Below, piece after piece: positions 17,148 to 27,580 of a stretch of DNA of 64,000 nucleotides (the first letter of the stretch is position 1; each line of letters starts with the position of its first letter). The stretch lies in assembly GCA_018064605.1 (NCBI GenBank), contig JAGHUX010000007.1, positions 62,001 through 126,000 on the forward strand. The letters run 5' to 3'. The notes beneath the pieces are model-generated. The model did not search any database, was not told where the DNA came from, and worked only from the letters and a program-made list of their open reading frames with translations. This stretch comes from Candidatus Limimorpha caballi (GTDB lineage Bacteria; Bacteroidota; Bacteroidia; Bacteroidales; F082). Position numbers and translations under genes: made by a program.

Positions 17148-19199
17148 ATGAAAAGGTTTTTATTATTTGCTGTAATTACAACATTCACATTATCAACACT
17201 TTATGCAAGAAATGTCGATATCAGGAAGGCGCAGCGGATCGGCGAGAAATTCATGAAGGAAAGCACCTCGTTCAGAAACCGCAGCGTTTCATCGGAACTT
17301 GTTTACACTTATTCAGACGCTGAAGGCACACCTTATATATATATCTTCAACGTCAGCGGGTCGGGCTTCGTCGCCGTCTCCGCCGAAGACCGCGTGAAGC
17401 CGATCCTCGCTTATTCGACGGAAGGGACGTTCAGCGCGGAAGACATCGCCCCGGCCTTTAATTTTACGATTAAGAGTTATACCGATGAAATTCAATACAT
17501 TAGAGAAAACAACGTTGAGCGTCTTTCAGACATCGCCGATGAATGGACGCGCGTCGAGAAGACCGGACGCGTGAAGGCTGTCCGCAATACGCGCACCGTG
17601 CCGATCCTGCTTGAGACGCTGTGGAATCAGAATTACCCGTACAACGCACTCTGCCCGGAAGACGACGGCGGCAACGGCGGACACGTCTATGCCGGATGCG
17701 TCGCCACGGCGATGGCGCAGGTGATGAAATATTTCAACCATCCTGTGCAAGGCACTGGCTCTCATTCATATACGCCTGGCGGTTGGGGACATCCTTATTA
17801 CCCGACTCAGACCGCAAATTTCGGCGAGACATTCTACAACTTCGAGCGTATGCCCATGCGACTCGACTCGACAAGCACCGAAGAGGATATTTTCTACATC
17901 GCCCAGCTGCAATGGCACTGCGGCGTCGGCGTGGAGATGATGTACGGACCCGACGGCAGCGGCGCCTATTCTGAGGACGTGCCGAATGTAATCGGCAGCT
18001 ATTTCGGCTACAACCCGGATGCGGAAGTCCTTTACAAAGACTGGTACTGGAAAGATGACTTCAGCGAGATGCTCAAGAGTGAGCTCGACCTCGGACGCCC
18101 ATTGTATTATTCAGGTCAGGACGATGGTGGCGGCGGCGGACATGCCTTCGTGTGCGACGGCTATGACGAAAACGACTTCTTCCATTTCAATTGGGGCTGG
18201 GACGGAAAAGACAACGCCTGGTGTGCGATGGGCGCACTCAACACAACAAAATATGCTTTCAACACTTACAACTCCGTAGTTCAGGGTTTCTATCCTGTTG
18301 ACGATGAATATTACCAGCGTCCCGCAAAGATCGTTGATATGGAACTTGTTGAAAACGAGACGGATGCAACTGGCAGTTTCTCGGTCACTGTGAGTTGGAA
18401 GAACCCGGCGGAGAACATGCTTGGCGAAAGCCTCGGGCAGATTGACAGCGTCATCGTCAGGAGAGACTTCGAGACCGTAGCCTGTTTTACAAATGCAACA
18501 GCCGGCGAATCAATGAGTTATACAGATGAACTTGATAAAGACGGCAACTATGAGTATTCGGTTCTCGTTCATAATCAATACGGTTACAGCATTCCGGTCT
18601 ATCAGAGAATCATGGTCGGCCCGAAATGCGACCTTGTCTTTGAGTTGAACGATGAAGGCGGCGACGGCTGGAAGGGCGGCTCGGTCTCGATTGCGAGAGA
18701 CGGCGTGCGCATCGCGAAAATCACGTTGGAGGAAGGCTCTTCGGAGACGCGTGTCGTCCCGATGCTCCAGGGCGACCTCACCTTCATCTGGAACAAGGCA
18801 TGGTTCAGCGGAGACTATTACACCGAAGACGAAATCTCCTTTAGTATATATAACGCTGACGACGAGCTGCTGTTCTCATCGCCCGACTCGCTGATTGCAG
18901 GACGTCTGTTCGACTACACGAATATGTGCCACGACACGACGTCTGTCGGAGAGATTCAGCATGGCTCAACCGTTCTTAATGTCTTCCCGAATCCTGTCAG
19001 GAACCAGATGACGGTTTCCGCCAAGGGAATGAATAACATTAAAGTATATGACATTGTGGGACAGGAAGTTATGAATGTTTCTGTCAAGGAAGACGAGATC
19101 ACACTTGATACGGAACGTTTTGCCAGCGGAGTGTATTTTGTCTCTGTTGAAACTGCCAAAGGTTTGATTTCCAAGAAGATAATAATAAATAATAACTAA
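17148..19199 (+). CDS. C10 family cysteine protease (streptopain-like) with T9SS sorting domain, copy 1
   Basis: 683 residues. Signal peptide (MKRFLLFAVITTFTLSTLYA), then an inhibitory propeptide with YIFNVSGSGFVAVSAEDRV. The C10 catalytic domain has the nucleophile Cys184 in YAGCVATAMAQVMKYF and His332 in GGHAFVCDGYDENDFFHFNWGW. FN3-like and beta-sandwich modules follow, then a C-terminal T9SS type A domain (FPNPVRNQMTV, VYDIVGQEV, SGVYFVSVE). It should be secreted across the outer membrane and activated by propeptide cleavage, acting on host or dietary protein. A degenerate -7 box (TAATTTTA, 17118-17125) lies upstream. Eleven bp separate it from copy 2. Confidence 0.93.
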   Translation: MKRFLLFAVITTFTLSTLYARNVDIRKAQRIGEKFMKESTSFRNRSVSSELVYTYSDAEGTPYIYIFNVSGSGFVAVSAEDRVKPILAYSTEGTFSAEDIAPAFNFTIKSYTDEIQYIRENNVERLSDIADEWTRVEKTGRVKAVRNTRTVPILLETLWNQNYPYNALCPEDDGGNGGHVYAGCVATAMAQVMKYFNHPVQGTGSHSYTPGGWGHPYYPTQTANFGETFYNFERMPMRLDSTSTEEDIFYIAQLQWHCGVGVEMMYGPDGSGAYSEDVPNVIGSYFGYNPDAEVLYKDWYWKDDFSEMLKSELDLGRPLYYSGQDDGGGGGHAFVCDGYDENDFFHFNWGWDGKDNAWCAMGALNTTKYAFNTYNSVVQGFYPVDDEYYQRPAKIVDMELVENETDATGSFSVTVSWKNPAENMLGESLGQIDSVIVRRDFETVACFTNATAGESMSYTDELDKDGNYEYSVLVHNQYGYSIPVYQRIMVGPKCDLVFELNDEGGDGWKGGSVSIARDGVRIAKITLEEGSSETRVVPMLQGDLTFIWNKAWFSGDYYTEDEISFSIYNADDELLFSSPDSLIAGRLFDYTNMCHDTTSVGEIQHGSTVLNVFPNPVRNQMTVSAKGMNNIKVYDIVGQEVMNVSVKEDEITLDTERFASGVYFVSVETAKGLISKKIIINNN

Positions 19200-19210
19200 A
19201 CACTAAAAAA

Positions 19211-21484
19211 ATGAGAAGATTTTTACTGACAGTCGTTGCCCTGCTCGTTTTCGCGGGACAGATGTTTGCGGCTCCGGTTGATGTCGCTACGGCGAAGAAA
19301 CTCGGAGTGAGCTATTTGAAAAACAATGTGGCATCTGCTAAGTCTATCACTGATGTTGAACATGTTTACACGGTGTCAGGCGACAACGGCATTCCCAGCC
19401 TTTATGTTTTCAACTACGAAAACGGTTATGTTATTGTCGCTGCCGACGACCGCGCCTATCCGATTCTCGCATATTCGGAAGAGAGCATTTTCGATGTGAA
19501 TCATCTTCCGGACGGCCTCGTCTATTACCTCGGCCATTACAGCGATGAAATTCAGTATGCCATTGAAAATGATTTTGTTGCGGAAGAAGAAATTGCCGAG
19601 CAATGGGAGCTTCTCCGCACCGAAGGCATCACCTCAAGGACGAGGATGAACCGTGAGGTGTCTCCGCTCATCACCACGAAATGGAACCAGGATTATCCTT
19701 ATAACTATTATGCTCCTGCTCACAATTACGGTCCTGGCGGCCGTTGCTACGCCGGCTGCGTCGCCACCTCAATGAGCCAGGTGATGAGATTCTGGAGCTG
19801 GCCTGACCAGGGTGTCGGCGAGCATTCGTACAACACAAGCACTGTCGGCGGGACGTTGTCGGCGAACTTCGGCGAGACGACATACAACTGGAGCAACATG
19901 CCTAACACCATCCCGAGCGGCAGTCCGCAGGCGATAGCACTCCTCATGTACCACTGCGGAGTGTCGGTAGATATGGACTTCAATTACGATGGCAGCGCCT
20001 CTCAGACATATAAGGTCGTGGATGCGGCGAAAAACTACTTCAAGTATTGCTCCGCCACGGAGATTCTCTCCCGTGAATCATATACGAAAACGGCATGGGA
20101 AGACATCTTGATTGACCAGTTTGACCGCGGGTATCCGGCGGCTTATGCGGGCACCGACGGGCAGATGGGACATGCGTTCAACTGCGACGGATACGACGCA
20201 CAACGCAAGTTCCATTTCAACTGGGGCTGGAGCGGCTGGTGCGACGGCTTTTTTGCAATCGATGCGTTGAACACCATGAACGGCACCTTCAACCTCAATC
20301 AGAGAGTCATCGTGAACATGATTCCTGATTACATCTACAACGTGCTCGTCCCTGAAGTTGAGGATCTTTATGTCGAAATTGAAAACGCTGTGACAAAGAC
20401 CGGTGTCGTGATATTCACGGTTCCTGCGGTTTCCATGTCGGGCGACCCGCTTACGTCAATCGAAAAGATGGAATTGAAACGTAATGGTCTTGTTATCAAG
20501 ACTTTCAACAACCCTACACCGGGCGAGACATTGACTTATGAAGATGAGGTGAGCGATTTCGGCGCATACGAATATTCAATTTGCGGATATAACAACAACT
20601 ATGCCGGTGAAGTGGCGAAACTGTCGGTTATTTACGGCCCGAACTGCACATGGAAATTCACTCTTACGTGCGGCGATTTCCAGGGCTGGAACACTGGCGC
20701 GGTTCAGGTCGTTGGCGGCAATGGCGCGGTGATTGGAGAATTTACGAATCCTAACTCGTCACCGTCAAGCCAGAAGTTCCAGATGCCTGAAGGCGGGTTC
20801 TCGCTCAAATGGATTGAACCGAACACACCAATCAGCACGCTGTCGATAAAACTGAAAAACTCGGCAAACCAAGAGGTGTACAGCTATTCAGGCGCCTCGT
20901 CAGGTCTTAACGGCACGCTCCACACCGGCAACAATGACTGTGAAGGCTGCACGCCTCCTACAGACCTCGCCGGTGAATACGCATACCAGGACGGTCATGA
21001 CGGCGCACGCCTCACGTGGACTTGCGACTATGAACCGCAGAACTTCAAGATCTACAGAAGTGTCGATGGCGTTGAATATGAAGAGATTGCCAAGATTGAC
21101 AACACACTGCGCGAATATTTCGACGCGGTTGACAACGCAAACACGTATTTCTATCAGGTGACGGCTTTCAACTCATTCTGCGAGTCAACACCGGCAACCA
21201 CCGCCGATGACAATGACTACGTGCAGGTTGAAGTCCTCGCCGTTGAGGAAAACGAAATCAACGCCCGAATCTATCCCAACCCGACAAACGGCGCTGTCAG
21301 AATTGAGGCCGAGTCAATCAGCAATGTCTCAGTTTTCAATGTCGTCGGACAAAAAGTTCTCGAACAAAATGTCAATGAAAACCAATATGTTATTGATATG
21401 GAACAGTTCGGAAACGGCGTCTATATGATCAGAGTTGAGACGGCGGACGGTTCGATGATGCAGAAAATCTCCGTTATCGACTAA
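19211..21484 (+). CDS. C10 family cysteine protease with T9SS sorting domain, copy 2
   Basis: 757 residues with the same plan as copy 1: signal peptide (MRRFLLTVVALLVFAGQMFA), propeptide (VFNYENGYVIVAADDRAYP), catalytic Cys183 (YAGCVATSMSQVMRFW) and His321 (GHAFNCDGYDAQRKFHFNWGW). Beta-sandwich modules and one FN3 domain (DGARLTWTCDYEPQNFKIYR) follow, then the T9SS tail (IYPNPTNGAVRIE). It follows copy 1 by 11 bp and ends at a strong terminator, so copies 1 and 2 form a two-gene operon. Confidence 0.93.
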   Translation: MRRFLLTVVALLVFAGQMFAAPVDVATAKKLGVSYLKNNVASAKSITDVEHVYTVSGDNGIPSLYVFNYENGYVIVAADDRAYPILAYSEESIFDVNHLPDGLVYYLGHYSDEIQYAIENDFVAEEEIAEQWELLRTEGITSRTRMNREVSPLITTKWNQDYPYNYYAPAHNYGPGGRCYAGCVATSMSQVMRFWSWPDQGVGEHSYNTSTVGGTLSANFGETTYNWSNMPNTIPSGSPQAIALLMYHCGVSVDMDFNYDGSASQTYKVVDAAKNYFKYCSATEILSRESYTKTAWEDILIDQFDRGYPAAYAGTDGQMGHAFNCDGYDAQRKFHFNWGWSGWCDGFFAIDALNTMNGTFNLNQRVIVNMIPDYIYNVLVPEVEDLYVEIENAVTKTGVVIFTVPAVSMSGDPLTSIEKMELKRNGLVIKTFNNPTPGETLTYEDEVSDFGAYEYSICGYNNNYAGEVAKLSVIYGPNCTWKFTLTCGDFQGWNTGAVQVVGGNGAVIGEFTNPNSSPSSQKFQMPEGGFSLKWIEPNTPISTLSIKLKNSANQEVYSYSGASSGLNGTLHTGNNDCEGCTPPTDLAGEYAYQDGHDGARLTWTCDYEPQNFKIYRSVDGVEYEEIAKIDNTLREYFDAVDNANTYFYQVTAFNSFCESTPATTADDNDYVQVEVLAVEENEINARIYPNPTNGAVRIEAESISNVSVFNVVGQKVLEQNVNENQYVIDMEQFGNGVYMIRVETADGSMMQKISVID

Positions 21485-21504
21485 TATCATTTCCCAAAAT
21501 ATGG

Positions 21505-21533
21505 AAGGACGGTTTGCGAACCGTCCTTTTTTA
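21505..21533 (+). terminator. Rho-independent terminator after C10 protease copy 2
   Basis: Perfect 10-bp stem (21505-21514 with 21519-21528), TGCG loop, then a T run. Confidence 0.92.
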
Positions 21534-21577
21534 TTAATAAAAATGTGAATTTAATCACTCAGTTTAAAATTTTTTTA

Positions 21578-21585
21578 TAAATTTG
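21578..21585 (+). promoter_or_regulatory. Bacteroidota -7 box (TAAATTTG) for C10 protease copy 3
   Basis: Exact TAnnTTTG match, 57 bp upstream of the ATG and downstream of the copy 2 terminator, so copy 3 is a separate transcription unit. Confidence 0.65.
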
Positions 21586-21642
21586 CACGCTTAAATTTTC
21601 GAAAATCAAATCACAGTAATAATAAATTAAATTACAACAAAA

Positions 21643-24204
21643 ATGAAGAAATTCTTATTATTGGTTGTTGCCGTGATGCTCGGATTCGGGACGATGTCCG
21701 CGAAATCCGTTGATGTCAATACGGCCAGAACACTCGGACAGAAGTTTGTCTATGCAAATTTTGAAAAAGTAAATACCACTGATTTGCAGTTGGTTACGAC
21801 AGTCACATCAGACAATGGTGATGACTGTTTCTATGTATTCAATGTTGGTGAAAACGGTTTTGTCATCATTTCGGCGGCCGACAACTACCACCCGATTCTC
21901 GCTTATTCAGAGGAAAGCAACTTCGACATGGGCAACAAGCACAACGGAGCCATGTTCCTGCTTGAAAATTTCAGGTTGGACATCGCGAACGCCATCAGCA
22001 AGGACTATGCGCCGATGCCGGAAGTCGCCGCTGAATGGGCGATGCTTGAAAAGACAGGCAGACTCAGCACAAACAGAGCCGAGAAGGTCGGTCCTCTCTG
22101 CACGACAAAGTGGAATCAGGACAGCCCGTATAACTTGTATGCACCGGCCGATGCCCATGGTCCGAGCGGAAGAGCTTACGCCGGCTGCGTTGCGACGGCA
22201 ATGAGCCAGATTATGAAGTTCTGGAATGCTCCGCTTCACGGTGAAGGCTCGCATTCATATTATACAAAAACACATCATCATCACTTGTCAGTTGACTTCT
22301 CGTCAGCGACATACGAGTGGGATAAGATGCCTACGACATTATACAACGCCACGCAGGAACAGATTGAAGCCGTCGCATTGCTCATGTATCACTGCGGCGT
22401 TGCTGTTGACATGGACTATGACGGCGAGAAAGGCAGCGGCGCATATTCAGAAGATGTCCCGGATGCCATGAGAAACTATTTCGACTATGACTATTGCGTC
22501 AGGAAACTGAGACAGTCATACGCGACAGACGTGTGGAACCAGATGTTGAGAGACGAGTTCGACCTCGGCCGTCCTGTTTATTACGGCGGACAGAGTTCAA
22601 GCGGCGGCCACGCTTTCGTCTGCGACGGTTACGACGAGAACGACCTCATGCACTTCAACTTCGGTTGGAGCGGCTCCGACGACGGCTGGTATCTCGTTGA
22701 CGGAATCGACTACACAGGCAGCGCGGCGGCCATCTTCAACTATGTCCCTACAAACGTTTATGAGAACACGGTGCAGGCTCCTACCAACCTCACGGTCACA
22801 AGAGAAAGCGAAACAGCACAGAGTGCGACTCTGACATGGAAGAACCCTTCAAAGACAATGTCGGATGTCGCAGTCTCGGCACTCGACGCAGTCGTCGTTG
22901 AGAGAAACGGCAAGGTCATCGCCACACTCGACGCTCAGGTCGGCGCAGACATGACATACGTTGACGAAAACGTCCCTTGCTACAGCACGTTCACGTATGA
23001 TGTCTATGCAGTGAAAGACGGTGTACGCGGCAACTACGCTGAGGCTTCAGAACAGTTCGGCCCCACGACGGAATGGAAGGTCATCACGACGGCCTCGTCG
23101 ATGCAGGGCTGGCGCGGCGGCTCGGTGAAATGCTTCGACGCAGCTGGCAACATGTATGCGAAGGTCACAATGACGAACTCGACTCCTGCCACAGCTAAGA
23201 TCAATGTTCCTTTCGGACATAAAGTCAACTTCGTCTGGAAAGCAGGCAGCGGTTACTCGGACAGCGAGACAATTTCAATCAAGATTAAGGATTCTGAAGG
23301 AGCCACTGTTTATGAATATTCAGGCAAGGTCAATGACCTCGCAGAAGGTGTGTTGTGCGAAGCACTTAACAATGCCGGTCAGACCGCATCATGCGCCGCT
23401 CCTACTAACCCGACAGCCGAGAGGGTCGGCGACGACCTCGTTGTCAGCTGGGACGGCACGGTCTCCGGATACGGATTCAACATCTATCGCGAAGGCCTGC
23501 TTTACGCCCTCGTTCACGGCAATACATTCACGGATGTAGCTCCGGAAGTCGGCGGCTATTGCTACGAGATCTGCACATTCTGCAATGACGGCGAGAGCGC
23601 ATATACTGTCGAGGCCTGCGGAACGGCCGGCGAAGGCTGCGAACCTGCATCAGACCTCTGGTATGAAGTTCAGGCAAACGGCAAACCGACCATCACATGG
23701 ACGGCAGCCTCGGAGACATCGGTTCCGTTGAGCGGTTACTATGTATATAGAAAAGTCAATGACGACGGCGTGTGGGAACGTGCGAAGATCGTCGCCGCCA
23801 ACAAGACAGAGTATAAAGAGACGAAGGCAATGGAAGATGGCAACTGGTACTACTATAAAGTGGTGGCTTATTATCAGGACATCGACTGTGCCGCGGCTCC
23901 GGCAAAGGCATTGTACGGCACGGAGTTCTTCGTGAAATATTACTATTCGCTCGATGCAGTAGAAGAAAATGCACTCAACGGCGTGAACATCTATCCGAAC
24001 CCTGCAAAAGACGTCCTGACAATTAAGGCTGAAAACATCAGCAACATCGCGATTTTCAATTCAGTCGGACAGAGAGTGTTTGCGGAAGACGTCAATGCCA
24101 ATGAATACATTGTCAATATAAGTGGCTTCGAGGCAGGAATTTACATGGTGAAAATCATGACAAACAGCGGCGAAGTGACAAAGAGAATTTCAGTTGCCCG
24201 TTAG
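21643..24204 (+). CDS. C10 family cysteine protease with T9SS sorting domain, copy 3
   Basis: 853 residues, the largest of the three. Signal peptide (MKKFLLLVVAVMLGFGTMSA), propeptide (FVIISAADNYHPILAYS), catalytic Cys182 (YAGCVATAMSQIMKFW) and His323 (GGHAFVCDGYDENDLMHFNFGW). It has two FN3-like modules (around NPTAERVGDDLVVSWDG and GKPTITWTAASE), one more than copy 2. The T9SS tail is present (IYPNPAKDVLTIKAE, GIYMVKIMTNSGE). Its own promoter suggests expression separate from copies 1 and 2. The 12-bp inverted repeat after it probably ends transcription. Confidence 0.93.
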   Translation: MKKFLLLVVAVMLGFGTMSAKSVDVNTARTLGQKFVYANFEKVNTTDLQLVTTVTSDNGDDCFYVFNVGENGFVIISAADNYHPILAYSEESNFDMGNKHNGAMFLLENFRLDIANAISKDYAPMPEVAAEWAMLEKTGRLSTNRAEKVGPLCTTKWNQDSPYNLYAPADAHGPSGRAYAGCVATAMSQIMKFWNAPLHGEGSHSYYTKTHHHHLSVDFSSATYEWDKMPTTLYNATQEQIEAVALLMYHCGVAVDMDYDGEKGSGAYSEDVPDAMRNYFDYDYCVRKLRQSYATDVWNQMLRDEFDLGRPVYYGGQSSSGGHAFVCDGYDENDLMHFNFGWSGSDDGWYLVDGIDYTGSAAAIFNYVPTNVYENTVQAPTNLTVTRESETAQSATLTWKNPSKTMSDVAVSALDAVVVERNGKVIATLDAQVGADMTYVDENVPCYSTFTYDVYAVKDGVRGNYAEASEQFGPTTEWKVITTASSMQGWRGGSVKCFDAAGNMYAKVTMTNSTPATAKINVPFGHKVNFVWKAGSGYSDSETISIKIKDSEGATVYEYSGKVNDLAEGVLCEALNNAGQTASCAAPTNPTAERVGDDLVVSWDGTVSGYGFNIYREGLLYALVHGNTFTDVAPEVGGYCYEICTFCNDGESAYTVEACGTAGEGCEPASDLWYEVQANGKPTITWTAASETSVPLSGYYVYRKVNDDGVWERAKIVAANKTEYKETKAMEDGNWYYYKVVAYYQDIDCAAAPAKALYGTEFFVKYYYSLDAVEENALNGVNIYPNPAKDVLTIKAENISNIAIFNSVGQRVFAEDVNANEYIVNISGFEAGIYMVKIMTNSGEVTKRISVAR

Positions 24205-24228
24205 TCACTGACGAGAAACTGTAACGAT

Positions 24229-24264
24229 AACAGGCTGGTGCGTCGCAAGAGACACCAGCCTGTT
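24229..24264 (+). terminator. Stem-loop after C10 protease copy 3
   Basis: Perfect 12-bp stem (24229-24240 with 24253-24264) with a 12-base loop. The T tract after it is weak (CTGTTGTTT), so termination efficiency is uncertain. Confidence 0.6.
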
Positions 24265-24294
24265 CTGTTGTTTAAGCTGTTTGTGCGTGAAAAA

Positions 24295-24321
24295 ATTCGT
24301 GCAATTCGTGCAATTCGTGGT
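24295..24321. repeat. Three 9-bp tandem units ATTCGTGCA / ATTCGTGGT
   Basis: The units end in GGTGAGAAA. A closely related array of five units ending GGTGAAAAA occurs at 34083-34127, so this is a dispersed intergenic repeat. Confidence 0.75.
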
Positions 24322-24351
24322 GAGAAAAAAAGCAGAATCTGTTTGACGTTT

Positions 24352-24846
24352 TTATCTTTCCCTCTCCCAGGTCTCGAAACGGTATTCGCAGTCGATCTGC
24401 GCGTCGTCGTCGATGACTTGGAGCTCGGTAAGCTCCCATTCGTCGTAGTTCACAAAGGGGAAGAAGGTGTCGGCTTCGTAAGTCCTGTCGATTCTCGTGA
24501 GATACAGCTTGTCGGCCATGGGCATGAACTGCTCGTAGATCATGCCGCCGCCGATGACGAAGACCTCCGGCTCCTCTTTCAGGAGTTCAAGTGCGTCGGG
24601 GATGGATCTGACGACCTCGAATCCCTCCGGCGCGGCTGTGATGCGGCTTGAAAGTATTACGTTGCGGCGCTTGGGAAGCGCTTTCTTACCCGGCAGTGAG
24701 GCGTATGTGTTATATCCCATCAGCACGCAGCCGCCTATCGTGATCTCCTTGAAATGTCTAAGGTCGTTCGAGAGATGCCAGATGAGGTCACCGCCCTTGC
24801 CTATGGCGCGGTTTTTTGCCACGGCTGCTATTATTGATAGTTTCAT
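24352..24846 (-). CDS. folA: Dihydrofolate reductase
   Basis: 164 residues, normal length. MKLSIIAAVAKNRAIGKGGDLIWHLSNDLRHFKEIT contains the Trp and Asp of the substrate site; GYNTYASLP and EVFVIGGGMIYEQFMP (NADPH loop) are also present. It reduces dihydrofolate to tetrahydrofolate and so recycles the dihydrofolate made by the ThyA encoded 39 bp upstream. It is the last gene of an apparent operon DUF151-transporter-thyA-folA. Confidence 0.96.
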   Translation of the reverse strand: MKLSIIAAVAKNRAIGKGGDLIWHLSNDLRHFKEITIGGCVLMGYNTYASLPGKKALPKRRNVILSSRITAAPEGFEVVRSIPDALELLKEEPEVFVIGGGMIYEQFMPMADKLYLTRIDRTYEADTFFPFVNYDEWELTELQVIDDDAQIDCEYRFETWERER

Positions 24847-24885
24847 CAGGTGATTAGGTGTTTGAGGTAATTAGGTGTACGTTTA

Positions 24886-25713
24886 CTAAATCGAGACATC
24901 CGCTTTTATGGCGTCGTATGGGTTATAGTTCTCCAGAGTAAAATCCTCGTATTTGAAATCATAAAGGCTTTTCACTTCAGGGTTGAGCCTCATCGTGGGC
25001 AGCGGCCTCGGCTCGCGCGAAAGCTGAAGTCTGACCTGGTCGATGTGATTGTTGTAGATGTGCACGTCGCCGAAGGTGTGGACGAAGTCGCCGGGCTCAA
25101 GACCGCATACCTGCGCCATCATCATCGTTAGCAATGAGTATGACGCGATATTGAACGGCACGCCGAGGAAGACGTCGGCTGAGCGTTGGTAGAGCTGGCA
25201 TGAGAGTTTCCCGTCGGCGACGTAGAACTGGAAGAAGGCGTGGCAGGGCGGGAGTGCCGCCTTGCCTGCGGCGACGTTCTTCGAGAAGTCCTTCTCGCGT
25301 TCGTCGGGCAGGACGCTCGGATTCCATGCCGTCACTATGTGGCGGCGGCTGTTGGGGTTGCCTTTGATGCTGTCGATGACATCCTGAATCTGGTCGATGC
25401 CTTCACCGTTCCAGTTGCGCCACTGTGCGCCATAGACCGGCCCGAGGTCGCCGTTCGCGTCGGCCCATTCGTCCCAGATGCTCACCTTGTGGTCGTGCAG
25501 ATATTTGATGTTTGTGTTGCCGCTGATTAGCCATAGAAGTTCGTAAATGATTGATTTCAAGTGAACTTTCTTGGTGGTGACGAGCGGGAAGCCTTCGGAA
25601 AGGTCGAAACGCATCTGGTGGCCGAAGATGCTCTTCGTGCCGGTCCCCGTGCGGTCACCTTTCTGAACGCCTTTGTCCAATATCGTTTGAAGTAGATCTA
25701 AATACTGTCTCAT
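24886..25713 (-). CDS. thyA: Thymidylate synthase
   Basis: 275 residues. The catalytic Cys lies in [13 protein letters not shown], the dUMP-binding Arg pair in [14 protein letters not shown], and [18 protein letters not shown] is diagnostic. It methylates dUMP to dTMP using methylene-tetrahydrofolate. Its start overlaps the stop of the upstream transporter gene by 4 bp (ATGA), indicating translational coupling, and folA follows. Confidence 0.97.
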   Translation of the reverse strand: MRQYLDLLQTILDKGVQKGDRTGTGTKSIFGHQMRFDLSEGFPLVTTKKVHLKSIIYELLWLISGNTNIKYLHDHKVSIWDEWADANGDLGPVYGAQWRNWNGEGIDQIQDVIDSIKGNPNSRRHIVTAWNPSVLPDEREKDFSKNVAAGKAALPPCHAFFQFYVADGKLSCQLYQRSADVFLGVPFNIASYSLLTMMMAQVCGLEPGDFVHTFGDVHIYNNHIDQVRLQLSREPRPLPTMRLNPEVKSLYDFKYEDFTLENYNPYDAIKADVSI

Positions 25714-26978
25714 TTCGCCGTTTCAGTGTCGTGTTTGTATTTGAAAACTATGGCGAACAGTATGCCGACGACGAGTGCGAAGGCCGCGAATATGTACCAT
25801 GCCGTGCTCCAGCCGGCCATCAGCTGGTTGAAATTCTGAATGCCATCGGTGTATTTGTTTACCACCCAACCTGCACAGAATGAGCCGATTGTGGCGCCGA
25901 AGCCGTTGGTCATCATCATGAAGACTCCTTGCGCGCTGTTGCGGATGCTTACATCGGTGTTCTGGTCAACGAAGAGCGAGCCGCTGATGTTGTAGAAGTC
26001 GAAGGCCACGCCGTAAACAATCATCGAGAGGATGAACAGGACGAGGCCGAAACCTGTCGGGCTGCCGGCGCCGAGGAGCGCGAAACGCAGGAACCATGCC
26101 ACGAAGGCTATGATCATCACTTTCTTTATGCCGAACTTGCGCAGGAAGAACGGGATTAGAAGAATGCAAAGTGTCTCAGAGACTTGCGATATGGATGACA
26201 GGAATACGTTGTTCTTGACGGCGAAGGTGTTGGCGAACTGCTCGCTGCTGCCGAATGCGTCGAGGAATGGGGTGCAGAACCCGTTTGTCACTTGCAGGCA
26301 CATCCCGAGAAGGAATGAGAAGATGAAGAACACGCACATCTTGGAGTCTTTGAACAGGGTGAACGCACGCAACCCCATCGCATCGACCAATGACTTGCCG
26401 CCGGCTTTGTTTGTCGGGCATTCCGGCAAGGTGAATGCGTAGAAGCCGAGGATGAGACTCCATGCGGCGGAGACGAACAGCTGCATGTAACTGTCTTTGA
26501 AGCCAGTGAAGTTCACGATCCACATCGAGATGATGAACCCTACAGTGCCAAACACCCTGATTGGCGGATATGCTTTCACGGAGTCGAGACCGGCTTTCGC
26601 CAATGCGTTGTAAGACACGGAGTTGCCCAATGCGATCGTCGGCATGAAGAATGCTACGCTGAGGGCGTACCACGGGAATATCTGACCAAAGGTGATGTTG
26701 TCGTGGGTCATGCCCATGAAACCGGCCATGCCGATGAAGATGGCCGAGAACAGATGGCAGATGCCCAGTAGCTTCTGCGCCGGAATCCAGCGGTCGGCGA
26801 CGATGCCCATCAACGCAGGCATGAAAAGCGAGACGATGCCCTGGATCGCGTAGAACGAGCCGATTTGCGGCCCCATGCCGACACGTCCGAGATAAACACC
26901 AAGTGAACACAGATAAGCCCCCCATGCAGCGAAGATGAGGAAGTTCATCACGATTAAACGGAATTTGATACCTTTCAT
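25710..26978 (-). CDS. MFS nucleoside:H+ symporter (NupG/XapB type)
   Basis: 422 residues with about 12 membrane segments. The N-terminus [21 protein letters not shown] and [23 protein letters not shown] is characteristic of the NupG/XapB branch of the major facilitator superfamily, which imports nucleosides with protons. Coupling to thyA (4-bp overlap) and to folA makes pyrimidine or thymidine salvage a sensible role. Substrate specificity cannot be read from the sequence. Confidence 0.85.
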   Translation of the reverse strand: MKGIKFRLIVMNFLIFAAWGAYLCSLGVYLGRVGMGPQIGSFYAIQGIVSLFMPALMGIVADRWIPAQKLLGICHLFSAIFIGMAGFMGMTHDNITFGQIFPWYALSVAFFMPTIALGNSVSYNALAKAGLDSVKAYPPIRVFGTVGFIISMWIVNFTGFKDSYMQLFVSAAWSLILGFYAFTLPECPTNKAGGKSLVDAMGLRAFTLFKDSKMCVFFIFSFLLGMCLQVTNGFCTPFLDAFGSSEQFANTFAVKNNVFLSSISQVSETLCILLIPFFLRKFGIKKVMIIAFVAWFLRFALLGAGSPTGFGLVLFILSMIVYGVAFDFYNISGSLFVDQNTDVSIRNSAQGVFMMMTNGFGATIGSFCAGWVVNKYTDGIQNFNQLMAGWSTAWYIFAAFALVVGILFAIVFKYKHDTETAK

Positions 26979-27012
26979 TTTGTAAAAACTTTTACCTTTT
27001 AATAATATACGT

Positions 27013-27576
27013 TTACTGATTCTCTTTCATCTTTATTTCATCCCTGAGCATTGACGCGAGCTCGTAGTCCTCTTCCTCGACAGCCATCTCCATCATCTCT
27101 TTCAACTCCTCGATGCTGCGTTCTCTGAAGTCGCAGTCCTGACGGCCCTCCTCGTCATTCACGTCATAGTCGAGCATCACACCCGCCTCGTCCATCACTT
27201 GCTGGTCTGTGTATATCGGACAGCCGAACCTCAGGGCCAGCGCGACGGCATCGGACGTCCTCGCGTCAAAAACAGTGGTCTCGCCATCCTTCTCGCACAC
27301 AAGTTGGGAGTGGAAGACACCGTTGATGAAACAGCTGATCATCACTTCCTTCACATTGATGCGGTAATTGTCGGCAAAAGCCTTGAAAAGGTCGTGGGTC
27401 AGCGGCCTTCTGCATCTTTGGTTTTCCAATGCCATCGCAATCGATTGAGCCTCAACGCTTCCGATGATGACCGGAAGTTTCAGATTCGTGTTTTTGTCGC
27501 CCAAAACAAGTGCGTATGCGCCATTTTGCGGGTGCGAAATTGTCAATCCGATCACTTCAAGCACAATCTTATTCAT
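27013..27576 (-). CDS. Bifunctional nuclease family protein (DUF151) with UVR motif
   Basis: 187 residues. DUF151 core (LPVIIGSVEAQSIAMALENQ, RPLTHDLFKAFADNY, FDARTSDAVALALRFGCPIY) followed by a C-terminal UvrB/UvrC motif (EMMEMAVEEEDYELASMLRDEI). Members were reported to have DNase and RNase activity; the UVR motif mediates protein contacts. The ATG at 27576 is chosen over upstream codons because it directly follows a -7 box at 27581-27588 and begins the conserved domain; translation would be nearly leaderless. First gene of the run leading to thyA and folA. Confidence 0.85.
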   Translation of the reverse strand: MNKIVLEVIGLTISHPQNGAYALVLGDKNTNLKLPVIIGSVEAQSIAMALENQRCRRPLTHDLFKAFADNYRINVKEVMISCFINGVFHSQLVCEKDGETTVFDARTSDAVALALRFGCPIYTDQQVMDEAGVMLDYDVNDEEGRQDCDFRERSIEELKEMMEMAVEEEDYELASMLRDEIKMKENQ

Positions 27577-27580
27577 TTTA

